This document shows, piece by piece, positions 23,899 to 30,587 of a DNA stretch of 30,587 nucleotides. The translations under genes and the position numbers were made by a program. The notes below the pieces were generated by a model that was not told where the DNA came from, made no database searches, and worked only from the letters and a program-made list of their open reading frames with translations. Source of the stretch: JBMNQS01 sp050944255 (GTDB lineage: Bacteria; Bacillota; Clostridia; Christensenellales; Maliibacteriaceae); the NCBI GenBank assembly GCA_050944255.1, contig JBMNQS010000020.1, positions 1 through 30,587 on the forward strand, given 5' to 3'. Position 1 is the first letter of the stretch. Each line of letters begins with the position of its first letter.

Positions 23899-23922
23899 AA
23901 ATATGCCGCAACGCCTAATAAA

Positions 23923-23948
23923 AAGCAAGGGCAGTACAACCCTTGCTT
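23923..23948. repeat. Left flanking direct repeat of element B (terminator hairpin)
   Basis: AAGCAAGGG...CCCTTGCTT, a 26-base palindromic hairpin matching 24211-24237 except for one base in the loop. It is not followed by a T-run, because element B intervenes. Confidence 0.85.
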
Positions 23949-24210
23949 GAGGCCGTCAAAAAACTTTGTTTTTTGACGGATCTGCCAGGGATTTTCCTGC
24001 TGCAAAAACCAATGGATAGTCGGAAAACCCTGAGAGGAGCACCCTAAAGGGCAGGCCTGGGCTGCGGCCGCGCATGTCGATCTGCGGCCAAGAGCCGCCT
24101 TCGGCGGTTGCCTTCGAAACGCTCGCTGCGGCTCGCAGCCTTGCCCACGAAATTGAAATTAGGGGGCTTCGGCTCCCTAATAACCCCCAAAAGACTTTTT
24201 TGACGATCTG
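23949..24210 (-). mobile_element. Element B: 262-bp noncoding repeat with terminal inverted repeats, inverse of element A
   Basis: Plus-strand ends are GAGGCC-GTCAAAAAA (repeat arm 23955-23963) and TTTTTTGAC (24196-24204)-GATCTG. Read on the minus strand it matches element A along its length. Differences: about 58 extra bases near 24080-24138 containing a GCCGCC/GGCGGT-type hairpin, and a missing short segment next to the ATTGG of the CAATGGATAGTC region. Both outer borders match A (GGCCTC at one, CAGAyy at the other), which defines the ends. No credible protein is encoded. It sits immediately after the kinase gene. Confidence 0.78.
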
Positions 24211-24245
24211 AAGCAAGGGCAGTACAAACCCTTGCTTTTTTATTT
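24211..24245 (+). terminator. Terminator of the two-component operon and right repeat of element B
   Basis: AAGCAAGGG (24211-24219) pairs with CCCTTGCTT (24229-24237), followed by TTTTATTTTT. It is the functional copy of the duplicated hairpin, now separated from the kinase stop by element B. The left copy lacks the T-tract. Confidence 0.85.
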
Positions 24246-24303
24246 TTATAACCTTATCGGTAAACAGGCATTTGTCAGCTTTCGGTGGCAGCACGTCAGT
24301 TTT

Positions 24304-25134
24304 TTAACCCAGGTTTCTGAGAATCTCACGGTACCGTTCAGTCCCCAGGTCACTGGGTTCTCCTTTTTTGCAAAAGGCAAACCCGGCTAATTTCCGATTC
24401 ACCCGCTCTACCATAATCTTGCCGTCCACCAGTTTGGATTCTAAAGTTTTTAATGCCTCATGGAACCTTCCATCTTCCTTTGCTCTGTTGTAGAAGGATA
24501 AAACATAGACATAAACAAAAAGATTATAGTTACCGAAGGGGTATTCAGGCTGCATAAATAAGGTGCCTATTCCATAGTGGCAGGGGCCTAGCGGCTGCCG
24601 GGTTATCCAATGTTCAAGAAGAAATTCCACGGCTTTATCAAGAGCCTGTTCTTGATTGAGAAAACTTGTAAAGCGAAAAGCATTCAGAGCGGTCAATGTC
24701 GGGCCGGGATTCGAAAATGCTGTTTCCGGGCCTCTGCCAAAGCTGAATTTGTTGCAGCGCCAGCCGCCGTCGTGATGCTGTATGTCAAAAAGATGTTGAA
24801 ACGTTTTTTGAAGCCTGCTGTCGGGCGCATACCCTAAATGGCAAAGCACGCTGGCTGCGTTGATGGTCTGACAGGGATAGATTGAGCCTTGCGGGTACAG
24901 CTTAAACCTCCCATCCTCCCGCCATGTGCTAAAGATCAAGCCGGCAACCTCTTTTAACAAGGGGGCGGAGGGTTCCATTCCCAATTCCAGAAGCAGCAGA
25001 GCGCTCGCAAGGGTAGAAAAAGGGCCGCCTTTGATCAAGCGTTTGTCAGGGGTTGTCCAGTAATCCCACCCGTTGTCATAACGTTTGGCGAGTATCGCTT
25101 CAACATCAGGCTGATACTGTTTTTCCACGGCCAT
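24304..25134 (-). CDS. Prenyltransferase/terpene-cyclase-like alpha-alpha toroid protein
   Basis: 276 residues from ATG 25134 (GGGAGG nine bases upstream). It shows helix-repeat features of the prenyltransferase/squalene-oxidase repeat superfamily: NGWDYW (21-26), STWREDGRFKLYPQGS (69-84) and IQHHDGGWRCNKFSFGRG (118-135), plus PTLTALNAF. These resemble QW-type repeats, but the DXDD motif of squalene-hopene cyclases is not seen and only a partial toroid is present, so catalytic activity is doubtful. Annotators often call such proteins prenyltransferase. Function unknown. The region is notably AT-richer (hand-counted lines at 24601 and 24781 give 40-42 percent GC), suggesting acquisition. It follows the zinc-ribbon gene by 83 bases, probably on one transcript. 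Confidence 0.7.
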   Translation of the reverse strand: MAVEKQYQPDVEAILAKRYDNGWDYWTTPDKRLIKGGPFSTLASALLLLELGMEPSAPLLKEVAGLIFSTWREDGRFKLYPQGSIYPCQTINAASVLCHLGYAPDSRLQKTFQHLFDIQHHDGGWRCNKFSFGRGPETAFSNPGPTLTALNAFRFTSFLNQEQALDKAVEFLLEHWITRQPLGPCHYGIGTLFMQPEYPFGNYNLFVYVYVLSFYNRAKEDGRFHEALKTLESKLVDGKIMVERVNRKLAGFAFCKKGEPSDLGTERYREILRNLG

Positions 25135-25217
25135 CCCTCTATACCTCCCTGCCCTGTTGCTGGCCCAATATGTCAACCATTCGCTGCCCGGATCCTTTCG
25201 ATAAATTGCAGATTGTC

Positions 25218-25466
25218 TTATGGGCTGTGCTTTTCAACATCAATAATCATTTTTTTGCAGTCGATGCAATGGTATCCGACTGTATTCTCTGTGGCGATAA
25301 AGCCCACCGTGGTTTTGGCCAAGGCTATGCCGCTGGCTTTATCCAGATTTTTACGAGTTACGAAATGAAAGGGAATGCTGTCTTCGGGGAGCCAAAAAGC
25401 ACCCTTGCCATTCGTTCCGTATATTTTACCGTATTTCATGCTTTTTCCACAATACGGGCAGTTCAT
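25218..25466 (-). CDS. Small zinc-ribbon protein (DUF6487-like)
   Basis: 82 residues beginning MNCPYCGKSMKYGKIYG. One CxxC lies at the N-terminus and one near the end (YHCIDCKKMIIDVE), with a central FWLPED segment. This CPYCGKxM...G...CxxCKKxI pattern matches small clostridial proteins I recall as DUF6487; assignment is by pattern only. Two other in-frame ATG codons lie upstream, but only 25466 has GGAGG at a good distance (seven bases). It is probably the first gene of the pair with 24304-25134. Confidence 0.72.
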   Translation of the reverse strand: MNCPYCGKSMKYGKIYGTNGKGAFWLPEDSIPFHFVTRKNLDKASGIALAKTTVGFIATENTVGYHCIDCKKMIIDVEKHSP

Positions 25467-25839
25467 ATACATACCTCCCATATCCGCTGCTTTTCAAATC
25501 CCTGTTTATCTGTACGTTATATAACTCTCTCTACTGCTAATATACCACAACACAGCGCAAATTGGGTTTCATCCGGGCCGGTCTGGTTATTTCTTGTTTC
25601 TCCTGCCTGCTGGGGCAGGGATAAGATTCCGCAAGAGCTGAAACCCTCGGGAATCCACGGCACCCTTCGAAGGGAGAAAGCATCATAATGGGTAACATGC
25701 TTTGCAAGGTACGCCGCAAACGACAAAGCGGCATAGCCCCGAAGCTATACCGCCTGCCAGAAACCTATACTGTTTCATTGAGCCGCCCCTAAAGGCGCTT
25801 TTATTGTGTTTGCAAGCATGCGGCAAAGTGCGTCCCGCA
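25467..25839. other. Intergenic region without a convincing gene
   Basis: About 370 bases. It holds a hairpin with one mismatch, GCGGCATAGC/GCTATACCGC (25728-25737 with 25744-25753), and a weak GC-rich hairpin followed by TTTTATT near 25783-25805. Short open frames on both strands lack ribosome binding sites and recognisable sequence. An extended -10-like TGGTATATT (minus strand, near 25540) could drive the zinc-ribbon gene, without a good -35. Confidence 0.4.
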
Positions 25840-26535
25840 CTAACTTCCGGCATCCCCCGGCTGCTCCTGCGCGTACTTGCGCTGTATCTGTTCCATAGCC
25901 TCACGGCAGGCGGCATGGAGCCTGGCGATCTCCGCTTTGGCGGGGGCGGAGGTATCCGGATACACCGGCGGCAACACGTGAAGATCGATGGACGGCTTTC
26001 TGCGAAACAGCCGGCGGATACCGTCCTTTTCCCTGAAGGTGATGATCATGGGCACGATGGGCACCCGGCACCGGTAGGCGAAATAAAACGCGCCGCGCTG
26101 GAACTCCCGCAGACGGGTATCGTAATCGATTCTGTGCCCTTCGGGGAAAAAGTGGACCACCGTGCCGTCATCAAGGAGCTTCTCCACAATTCGGTTGAAC
26201 GTTTTCTGAGCGGCCACGGTGCCGGCCACGGGAAAGCCGCCCAGATTTCTCACCAGGTAGCGGCCCACGAAGAACATATCCAGGTTCTGCTGCAGCGTCG
26301 GGAACGCCACGGGGCGGCTTTTGAAGAGGCTGCCGAGCATGGCGCAGTCGAGCATGTGCACGTGGTTGCAGATGCTGATTAGGCCCGTATTTTCAAGGCC
26401 GTCCAGGTTCTGTGCGCCGTGGACGCGCAGGCCGAAAAAGATTTTGTGGTGCCCGTAAAGCACGGCCTTTGCAAAGCGCTGCAGCCCGTAGGTGGGCATC
26501 AGGGCATCCGGGACCTTGTTATTCGCCCAGCGCAT
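25840..26535 (-). CDS. PlsC-type 1-acyl-glycerol-3-phosphate acyltransferase
   Basis: 231 residues of the lysophospholipid acyltransferase family, expected at the membrane and transferring an acyl chain to lysophosphatidate or a related lipid. Motif I NHVHMLD (HX4D, His58/Asp63), motif II near GRYLVRNLGGFPV (91-103), motif III FPEGHR (130-135), motif IV VPIVPM. ATG 26535 overlaps the end of the glycosyltransferase by 17 bases in another frame; the open frame continues upstream to 26781 but there only shadows that gene. Translational coupling suggests the two enzymes act on related glycolipids, which is inference. Confidence 0.88.
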   Translation of the reverse strand: MRWANNKVPDALMPTYGLQRFAKAVLYGHHKIFFGLRVHGAQNLDGLENTGLISICNHVHMLDCAMLGSLFKSRPVAFPTLQQNLDMFFVGRYLVRNLGGFPVAGTVAAQKTFNRIVEKLLDDGTVVHFFPEGHRIDYDTRLREFQRGAFYFAYRCRVPIVPMIITFREKDGIRRLFRRKPSIDLHVLPPVYPDTSAPAKAEIARLHAACREAMEQIQRKYAQEQPGDAGS

Positions 26536-27706
26536 AGGCTTCCACCTCATCCGCTTCGTAGACCGGCTCGCCTGCCGGCTGGCCGGTGGCTTCAAAAATA
26601 GCCTGTTTGAACATATCCTCGATACGCGCCACGCACCGGTGGATGTTGTAGGCCTTGCCGCGCTCGGCGTACTTGCGCTCCATCTCTTTGCGCTGGGCCT
26701 CGTGCTCGATCCAGTAGTCGATCTTCGCGGCCAGGTCCTGCGGGTCCCCGGCTTTGAAAAGGCTCCTCTCATCCAGCGCAAACTTGGGCGTGGCGGACTT
26801 ACCGCTGGCGGAAATCACCGGCACCAGCCCGCAGGCGATGGCCTCCAGGCAGGCGATGGCCTCGCTCTCGGCGTCGGAGGCATGCACGTACAGGTCCGTC
26901 ATGGCCAGTACGTCCTTGAGCTCATCGGCGGAATAAAAATCGACGATCATGGGACGGGGAAGGTCTCTGGCCAGGCGCCTGTACTTTTTCTCCCTGGGGC
27001 CCTTGCCCGCCAGCACCAGCTGGATGTTTTCGGCGTAGCGGCTGCGCAGGGCGGCGCGGATCAGCACGTCCTGCCGCTTTTCGCTGGAAAGGCGGCCGAT
27101 CATGGTAATGACGAATTTGCCCCGGAAGCGTTCGTCCTTCTCCAGCTTGCGGTACTCAAAGCCTTCGTCCACGCCGTTGGATATGACGTGCAGTTTGGAG
27201 GCATAGCCGTTTTTCGCAAGTTCCGAGGCCATGAAGGCGCTGGGGCAGTGCACGTGGCCGAAGCCGTCGTAAAAATACCTTTTCAGCGCCCAGTAAATCA
27301 GCTTATTGGCAAAGGGCAGTTTGCCCATACCCAGGTTATAGCTGATGTTTTCGGCCTGGATGTGGAACGCGGCGGTATTGGGCACGCCCATTTCGTCGGC
27401 TATTTTCTTGCCCGCCACCGACAGCCAGAAGGGCATCAAAAAATGCACGATATCGGCCCAGGCGACGGCGCGCGCCAGTACGGCGCCATCGGGGCGGGCC
27501 AGCACCATGCCCTGTTTTTTGATGATGTTGTTGAATCCGGGAACAGAAAGCCTGGGGACCACATACTTTCCTTCGCCGGGAAGTCCGGTGGATACGACGC
27601 GCACCTGGTGCCCGTGGGATTCCAGTATGCGGGCGAAACGCCTGGTGGAGATGATGGTACCGTTGTTGGCATCGTCAAAGTGGTCGATCACAAGCAGGAT
27701 CTTCAT
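26519..27706 (-). CDS. GT4-family glycosyltransferase
   Basis: 395 residues, GT-B fold. N-terminal MKILLVIDHFDDANNGT and TRRFARILESHGHQVRVVSTG bind the acceptor side; the donor-binding half has ISNGVDEGF, MIGRLSSEKRQDVLI (202-216), LVLAGKGPREKKY and the EX7E motif with Glu280 and Glu288 (ESEAIACLE). It resembles diacylglycerol glucosyltransferases and other GT4 enzymes that act on membrane lipids; the acceptor is not proven. ATG 27706 follows AGGA by nine bases; ATG 27712 is two codons earlier but too close. It forms a pair with the overlapping PlsC gene downstream. Confidence 0.9.
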   Translation of the reverse strand: MKILLVIDHFDDANNGTIISTRRFARILESHGHQVRVVSTGLPGEGKYVVPRLSVPGFNNIIKKQGMVLARPDGAVLARAVAWADIVHFLMPFWLSVAGKKIADEMGVPNTAAFHIQAENISYNLGMGKLPFANKLIYWALKRYFYDGFGHVHCPSAFMASELAKNGYASKLHVISNGVDEGFEYRKLEKDERFRGKFVITMIGRLSSEKRQDVLIRAALRSRYAENIQLVLAGKGPREKKYRRLARDLPRPMIVDFYSADELKDVLAMTDLYVHASDAESEAIACLEAIACGLVPVISASGKSATPKFALDERSLFKAGDPQDLAAKIDYWIEHEAQRKEMERKYAERGKAYNIHRCVARIEDMFKQAIFEATGQPAGEPVYEADEVEAYALGE

Positions 27707-27807
27707 ATGCATCGTTCCTTTTATAAAAGATAATAAAAATGAGTCCTTGCGCCCACAGCAATAAAAACCGGGAATGACGGCCTGCTTTCTCTCTCTTCTC
27801 TCCTCTT

Positions 27808-27836
27808 ATCATATGCAAAAGTCTTTGGGTCCACAA
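27808..27836 (-). promoter_or_regulatory. Promoter of the glycosyltransferase-PlsC operon
   Basis: TTGTGG (27836-27831), a 17-bp spacer and TATGAT (27813-27808), with a leader of about 95 bases rich in purines (AGAGGAGAGAAGAGAG). Confidence 0.65.
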
Positions 27837-27913
27837 CCCCCCGGATGCGTTGCAATTTCCTCAAAATGTGTAAAAATGGCCCAAAAATCGGCCCAAAAGT
27901 CGCTTTAACCGCC

Positions 27914-28891
27914 TCAATCGTCGTTGCTCATGCCGTGATTGTACAGCCGTCTTTTATCCAGCGACCAGATGGGCTGTGTAAAGTCGCCGGCGGCCGTTCC
28001 GCAGAGAGCCTCGTGCATCTCGAACATGCGGGCGTCCAGAAGATCCAACTGGGAGAGCACCTCCGCCTCCAGGAATTTGGGCGGCTGGGGGCTTCCGAAT
28101 TCCGCCACGCCGTGATGCGACAGGAGCATATGCTGCATAACCATGGATTTCTCCTGGGGGATGCCAAGTTCTTCGCAGGCTGCCGCCACTTCCATGGCGC
28201 CGCCCACCACGTGTCCGATCAGGGCGCCGCAGGCGGTGTAGCCGGTGACTATGCCGCTGGAGTCGGTTTCAAGCTCACGCATCTTGCCGATATCGTGAAG
28301 GATGATGCCGGCGTTGACAAGGTCGCCGTTGAGCTGCGGATAGACCTCCAGCACGCAGGCGGCCAGCTTCAGCATGGTGGTGATGTGATACAGCAGGCCG
28401 CTTCGCATGGCGTGATGCAGGCGCAGCGCGGCGGGCTGCACCATCAGGCGCTCCCGGTGGGTTTCAAGAAGGTGCAGCGTCAGGCGTTTGATGTCCCGGT
28501 CCTTGAAGCTCTCCACGCAGCCCGTGACTTCATCGTACATCTCCCCGGCGGGGCGGGGCGCCGAGGGCACCAGCTCCTCCACGGCCACGTCGTCCTCATC
28601 CTTTGTCCTGCGGATCAGATCAATCGTCAGCTGGGGCTGGTTCTGCCACATGGACAGCCTGCCGCGCACCTTGACGATATCCCCGGCGCCGTATGCGCCG
28701 TGGCCCTCCTTCTTGTAGTCCCATATCTTGGCGCGGATTTCCCCGTAGCAGTCGCCAAGGAGCATATCCATGTACGTGGAGCCCTTGTTGCTGGTTTTCA
28801 CCTCGGCCTCGCGCACCAGAGCGAAGCCCTCCACCTGACCGTTTTTGATTTCCCGGCACAGTTTCATGACCATCACGTCTATTTCCCCCAT
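27914..28891 (-). CDS. YhaM-type 3'-5' exoribonuclease (OB fold plus HD domain)
   Basis: 325 residues as drawn. The N-terminal OB-fold nucleic-acid domain covers about 15-95 (VEGFALVREAEVKTSN, YMDMLLGDCYGEIRAKIWD, VKVRGRLSMWQNQPQL), then an HD metal-dependent phosphohydrolase domain (LHHAMRSGLLYH, ILHDIGK with His199/Asp200, GHVVGG, LLSHHGVAEFGSPQPP, LDLLDARM). This is the YhaM arrangement. The true start may be GTG 28876 or ATG 28873/28867 (MVMKLCREIKNG), since GGGGGA lies about 7-10 bases before 28876-28873 and no site precedes 28891. Single gene with its own promoter. Confidence 0.88.
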   Translation of the reverse strand: MGEIDVMVMKLCREIKNGQVEGFALVREAEVKTSNKGSTYMDMLLGDCYGEIRAKIWDYKKEGHGAYGAGDIVKVRGRLSMWQNQPQLTIDLIRRTKDEDDVAVEELVPSAPRPAGEMYDEVTGCVESFKDRDIKRLTLHLLETHRERLMVQPAALRLHHAMRSGLLYHITTMLKLAACVLEVYPQLNGDLVNAGIILHDIGKMRELETDSSGIVTGYTACGALIGHVVGGAMEVAAACEELGIPQEKSMVMQHMLLSHHGVAEFGSPQPPKFLEAEVLSQLDLLDARMFEMHEALCGTAAGDFTQPIWSLDKRRLYNHGMSNDD

Positions 28892-28912
28892 CTCATGCGG
28901 TGATTTGATTCG

Positions 28913-28941
28913 ATTGTACCCTATTTGGCCGGCGCAGGCAA
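28913..28941 (-). promoter_or_regulatory. Promoter of the YhaM-type gene
   Basis: TTGCCT (28941-28936), a 17-bp spacer and TACAAT (28918-28913), only about 20-40 bases before the start codons. Confidence 0.6.
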
Positions 28942-28966
28942 CAGCGCGGCGGTTCAGAACCCGTAA

Positions 28967-28994
28967 AAAGGGACAAACCGCAGTTTGTCCCTTT
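28967..28994 (-). terminator. Rho-independent terminator after carB-dapF
   Basis: AAAGGGACAAAC (28967-28978) pairs with GTTTGTCCCTTT (28983-28994), a 12-bp stem with a four-base loop. On the minus strand the stem runs into TTTTTACGG. Confidence 0.88.
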
Positions 28995-29024
28995 CATCAT
29001 TAAAAACGTAAAAGCCAGCCTATT

Positions 29025-30587
29025 TTACAGCTCCACCGTGCCTTCGCAGATGATGTTGGCGTCGCTGGTGAGGTAGACGGCGCTGTCTGTGTATTCCACA
29101 GTCACATCGCCGCCGTTGAGTTTGACGGTGATGGGCGTATCCATCTCACACAGGCCGTTTTTCACCGCGGCCACCGCGGCGACGCAGGCGCCGGTGCCGC
29201 AGGCGAGGGTCTCTCCGTTGCCGCGCTCCCATACCCGCATGCGCAGCACGCCGGGAACCATCATATGGATAAACTCGGCATTGACCCTCTCGGGGAACAG
29301 TTCGTTGTGCTCGAACTGGGGGCCGATGAACGCCACATCCAGCGTCTCTACCGCATCGTCAAAGACCACGCAGTGGGGATTGCCCATGGAAAGGCAGGTG
29401 ATTTCATAGGTTTTGCCGCCTATCTCCACCGGGCGGGAAATGACTTGGTCGCCGTCCAGATTCACCGGTACGTCCCGCGGATCAAATCTCGCCGGCCCCA
29501 TATTGACCCGTGCGTGGGTCGCTTGGCCATTGTACTTGAAAAGCTGTACGGCGCGCATGCCGCTGGCGGTTTCTATCTGCATATTCAGGCGCTTCACCAT
29601 ACCGGAATCGTAGAGGTATTTGGCTACGCAGCACAGCGCCACGCCGCCGATGCCGCCCTCGGTGCCGTCGCGGTTGAAAAGGCGCATGCGGGCGTCGGCC
29701 GCCTGTGACGGGCAGATGAGGACCACCCCGTCGCCGCCGATGCCTCGGTGGCGGTCGCACAATCGCACGGCCAGGCCCTCGGGGTTATCGATCTGCTGGT
29801 CGAAGCAGTTGAAGTAGATGTAGTCGTTGCCGCAGCTGTGCATGCGGATGAAGCTGAGCTTCACCTTGTGCCGGCGCATGTGGTTAATCTCCACCAGTTC
29901 GGTGCTGTGGTCGGTGTAGCGGCTCCTGAGGCATTCCAAGAGGGCGCCGGCGGTGTCCATGGAGGTCATGCACGGGATGCCGCGCTCGGCGGCCTTTCTC
30001 CTGATGCGCACGCTGTCGCGGGTGGGGATACGGCCCTTTGCGGAGGTGGAGACCACGTACTGGACCTTGTCGCTGTCCAGAAGATGCAATACGTCGTTCT
30101 CGGAGATGTCCGCCTTATCCACCACGTTCACCTGCATGCCGGCCTTGGAGATGACCCCGGCGTTGCCCTCGGTGGCATAGAGTGTAAAGCCCATGTCCTT
30201 GAACTGCTTGGCGATGTCGATGACCTCGGGCCTGTCCTCGTGGCGCACCGACAAGAGCACGCCGCCCTTGTGGCGGATCTTGTAGCCGGCGGCCACAAGA
30301 CCCTTGTAGAGGGCCTCTTCCAGCGTATTGGCAAGGCCCAGCACCTCTCCGGTGGACTGCATTTCCGGGCCCAGGTGGGTATCCACGTCGGCCAGCTTCT
30401 CCGAGGAGAATACCGGCACCTTGACGGCCACGTAGGGCGAGGACGGGTAAAGGCCGGTGCCGTAGCCCATATCGGTGAGCTTTTCGCCCAGCATGGCGCG
30501 CACGGCCAAATCCACCATGGGCACGCCTGTGACCTTGCTGATGTAGGGGATGGTGCGCGAGCTTCTGGGATTGACCTCGATGACGTA
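29025..30587 (-). CDS. carB-dapF: Carbamoyl-phosphate synthase large chain (C-terminal part) fused to diaminopimelate epimerase; 5' end outside window
   Basis: The frame is open from the window edge (YVIEVNPRSSRT) to 29025, 520 residues visible. Residues 1 to about 130 finish the second CarB ATP-grasp half (ISKVTGVPMVDLA, YPSSPYVAVKVPVFS, GPEMQSTGEVLG). About 105-225 is the MGS-like allosteric domain (GFTLYATEGNAGVI, VQYVVSTSAKGRIPTRDS). DapF follows with no linker from Met237 (29879): MHSCGNDYIYFN, RGIGGDGVVLI, GNPHC, ERGNGETLACGTGAC. The usual first catalytic site, E-G-K-M-C-G-N, reads EGGIGGV here, so that cysteine is Gly (codon 29648-29646). The second catalytic Cys is present. GGAG nine bases before 29879 could allow separate initiation of DapF. 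Pathways: arginine/pyrimidine precursor and meso-DAP/lysine. Confidence 0.9.
   Translation of the reverse strand, partial: YVIEVNPRSSRTIPYISKVTGVPMVDLAVRAMLGEKLTDMGYGTGLYPSSPYVAVKVPVFSSEKLADVDTHLGPEMQSTGEVLGLANTLEEALYKGLVAAGYKIRHKGGVLLSVRHEDRPEVIDIAKQFKDMGFTLYATEGNAGVISKAGMQVNVVDKADISENDVLHLLDSDKVQYVVSTSAKGRIPTRDSVRIRRKAAERGIPCMTSMDTAGALLECLRSRYTDHSTELVEINHMRRHKVKLSFIRMHSCGNDYIYFNCFDQQIDNPEGLAVRLCDRHRGIGGDGVVLICPSQAADARMRLFNRDGTEGGIGGVALCCVAKYLYDSGMVKRLNMQIETASGMRAVQLFKYNGQATHARVNMGPARFDPRDVPVNLDGDQVISRPVEIGGKTYEITCLSMGNPHCVVFDDAVETLDVAFIGPQFEHNELFPERVNAEFIHMMVPGVLRMRVWERGNGETLACGTGACVAAVAAVKNGLCEMDTPITVKLNGGDVTVEYTDSAVYLTSDANIICEGTVEL

Noticed and set aside
23956..24294. 112-residue minus-strand open frame
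   Set aside because: It runs through element B and the duplicated terminator; the frame is not intact in element A and has no ribosome binding site.
25690..25805. Possible small RNA with hairpins
   Set aside because: One imperfect stem and a weak T-run without a promoter on the same strand are not enough to call an RNA gene.
26536..26781. N-terminal extension of the PlsC-type gene
   Set aside because: It reads the glycosyltransferase gene in another frame and gives Arg/Ser-rich nonsense.
29620..29680. Frameshift as the explanation for the missing DapF cysteine
   Set aside because: Flanking residues align without gaps and neither other frame reads MCGN; substitution is the simpler reading, although a sequencing error cannot be excluded from one sequence.

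Overview
This window looks like chromosomal DNA from a fairly GC-rich, Gram-positive member of the Clostridia (Bacillota). The evidence is strong -35/-10 promoters, AGGAGG-type ribosome binding sites, a clostridial NADP-type GdhA, a YhaM-like exonuclease, an OmpR-type two-component pair with an overlapping kinase, and no outer-membrane genes. I cannot name genus or family. No tRNA, rRNA, CRISPR array or prophage was seen. Most of the DNA is ordinary housekeeping, with several unusual genes and several families of noncoding repeats.

Layout. 1-917: 3' part of an alanine racemase gene. 1050-2978 (-): single-pass membrane protein with a long helical exterior. 3425-4756 (-): gdhA, divergent from glmS (5082-6908), which is followed by a DUF2207-type membrane protein and the lipid II flippase murJ. 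10366-10890: noncoding hairpin plus three tandem copies of a 164-bp repeat. 11051-13521: Zn/Cd-type ArsR regulator overlapping a P1B metal ATPase, with two operator-like palindromes around the promoter. 13611-15797 (-): an XRE-type DNA-binding domain, a roughly 370-residue Arg/Asp/Tyr-rich disordered region and a SAM methyltransferase in one protein. 15973-16854 (-): orphan amino-acid-binding lipoprotein. 17317-18070: two small membrane proteins. 18174-18977 (-): uppP, divergent from ychF (19134-20225). Then a GNAT acetyltransferase and a two-component system (21084-23898). 24304-25466 (-): an AT-richer pair, a toroid prenyltransferase-like protein and a small zinc-ribbon protein. 25840-27706 (-): overlapping glycosyltransferase and PlsC-type acyltransferase. 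27914-28891 (-): YhaM-type exonuclease. 29025 to the window end (-): C-terminal part of CarB fused in frame to diaminopimelate epimerase.

Themes. Many genes serve the cell envelope: alanine racemase, glmS (UDP-GlcNAc supply), murJ, uppP, dapF, and the lipid glycosyltransferase/acyltransferase pair. They are scattered rather than one cluster.

Best candidates for something new: (1) the CarB-DapF fusion, whose epimerase part has glycine where the first catalytic cysteine belongs; (2) the XRE / Arg-Asp-Tyr disordered / methyltransferase protein; (3) a pair of inverted-orientation 217- and 262-bp noncoding elements with GTCAAAAAA terminal inverted repeats, each flanked by direct copies of a different palindrome, as if insertion duplicated a hairpin target; (4) the 164-bp tandem repeats.
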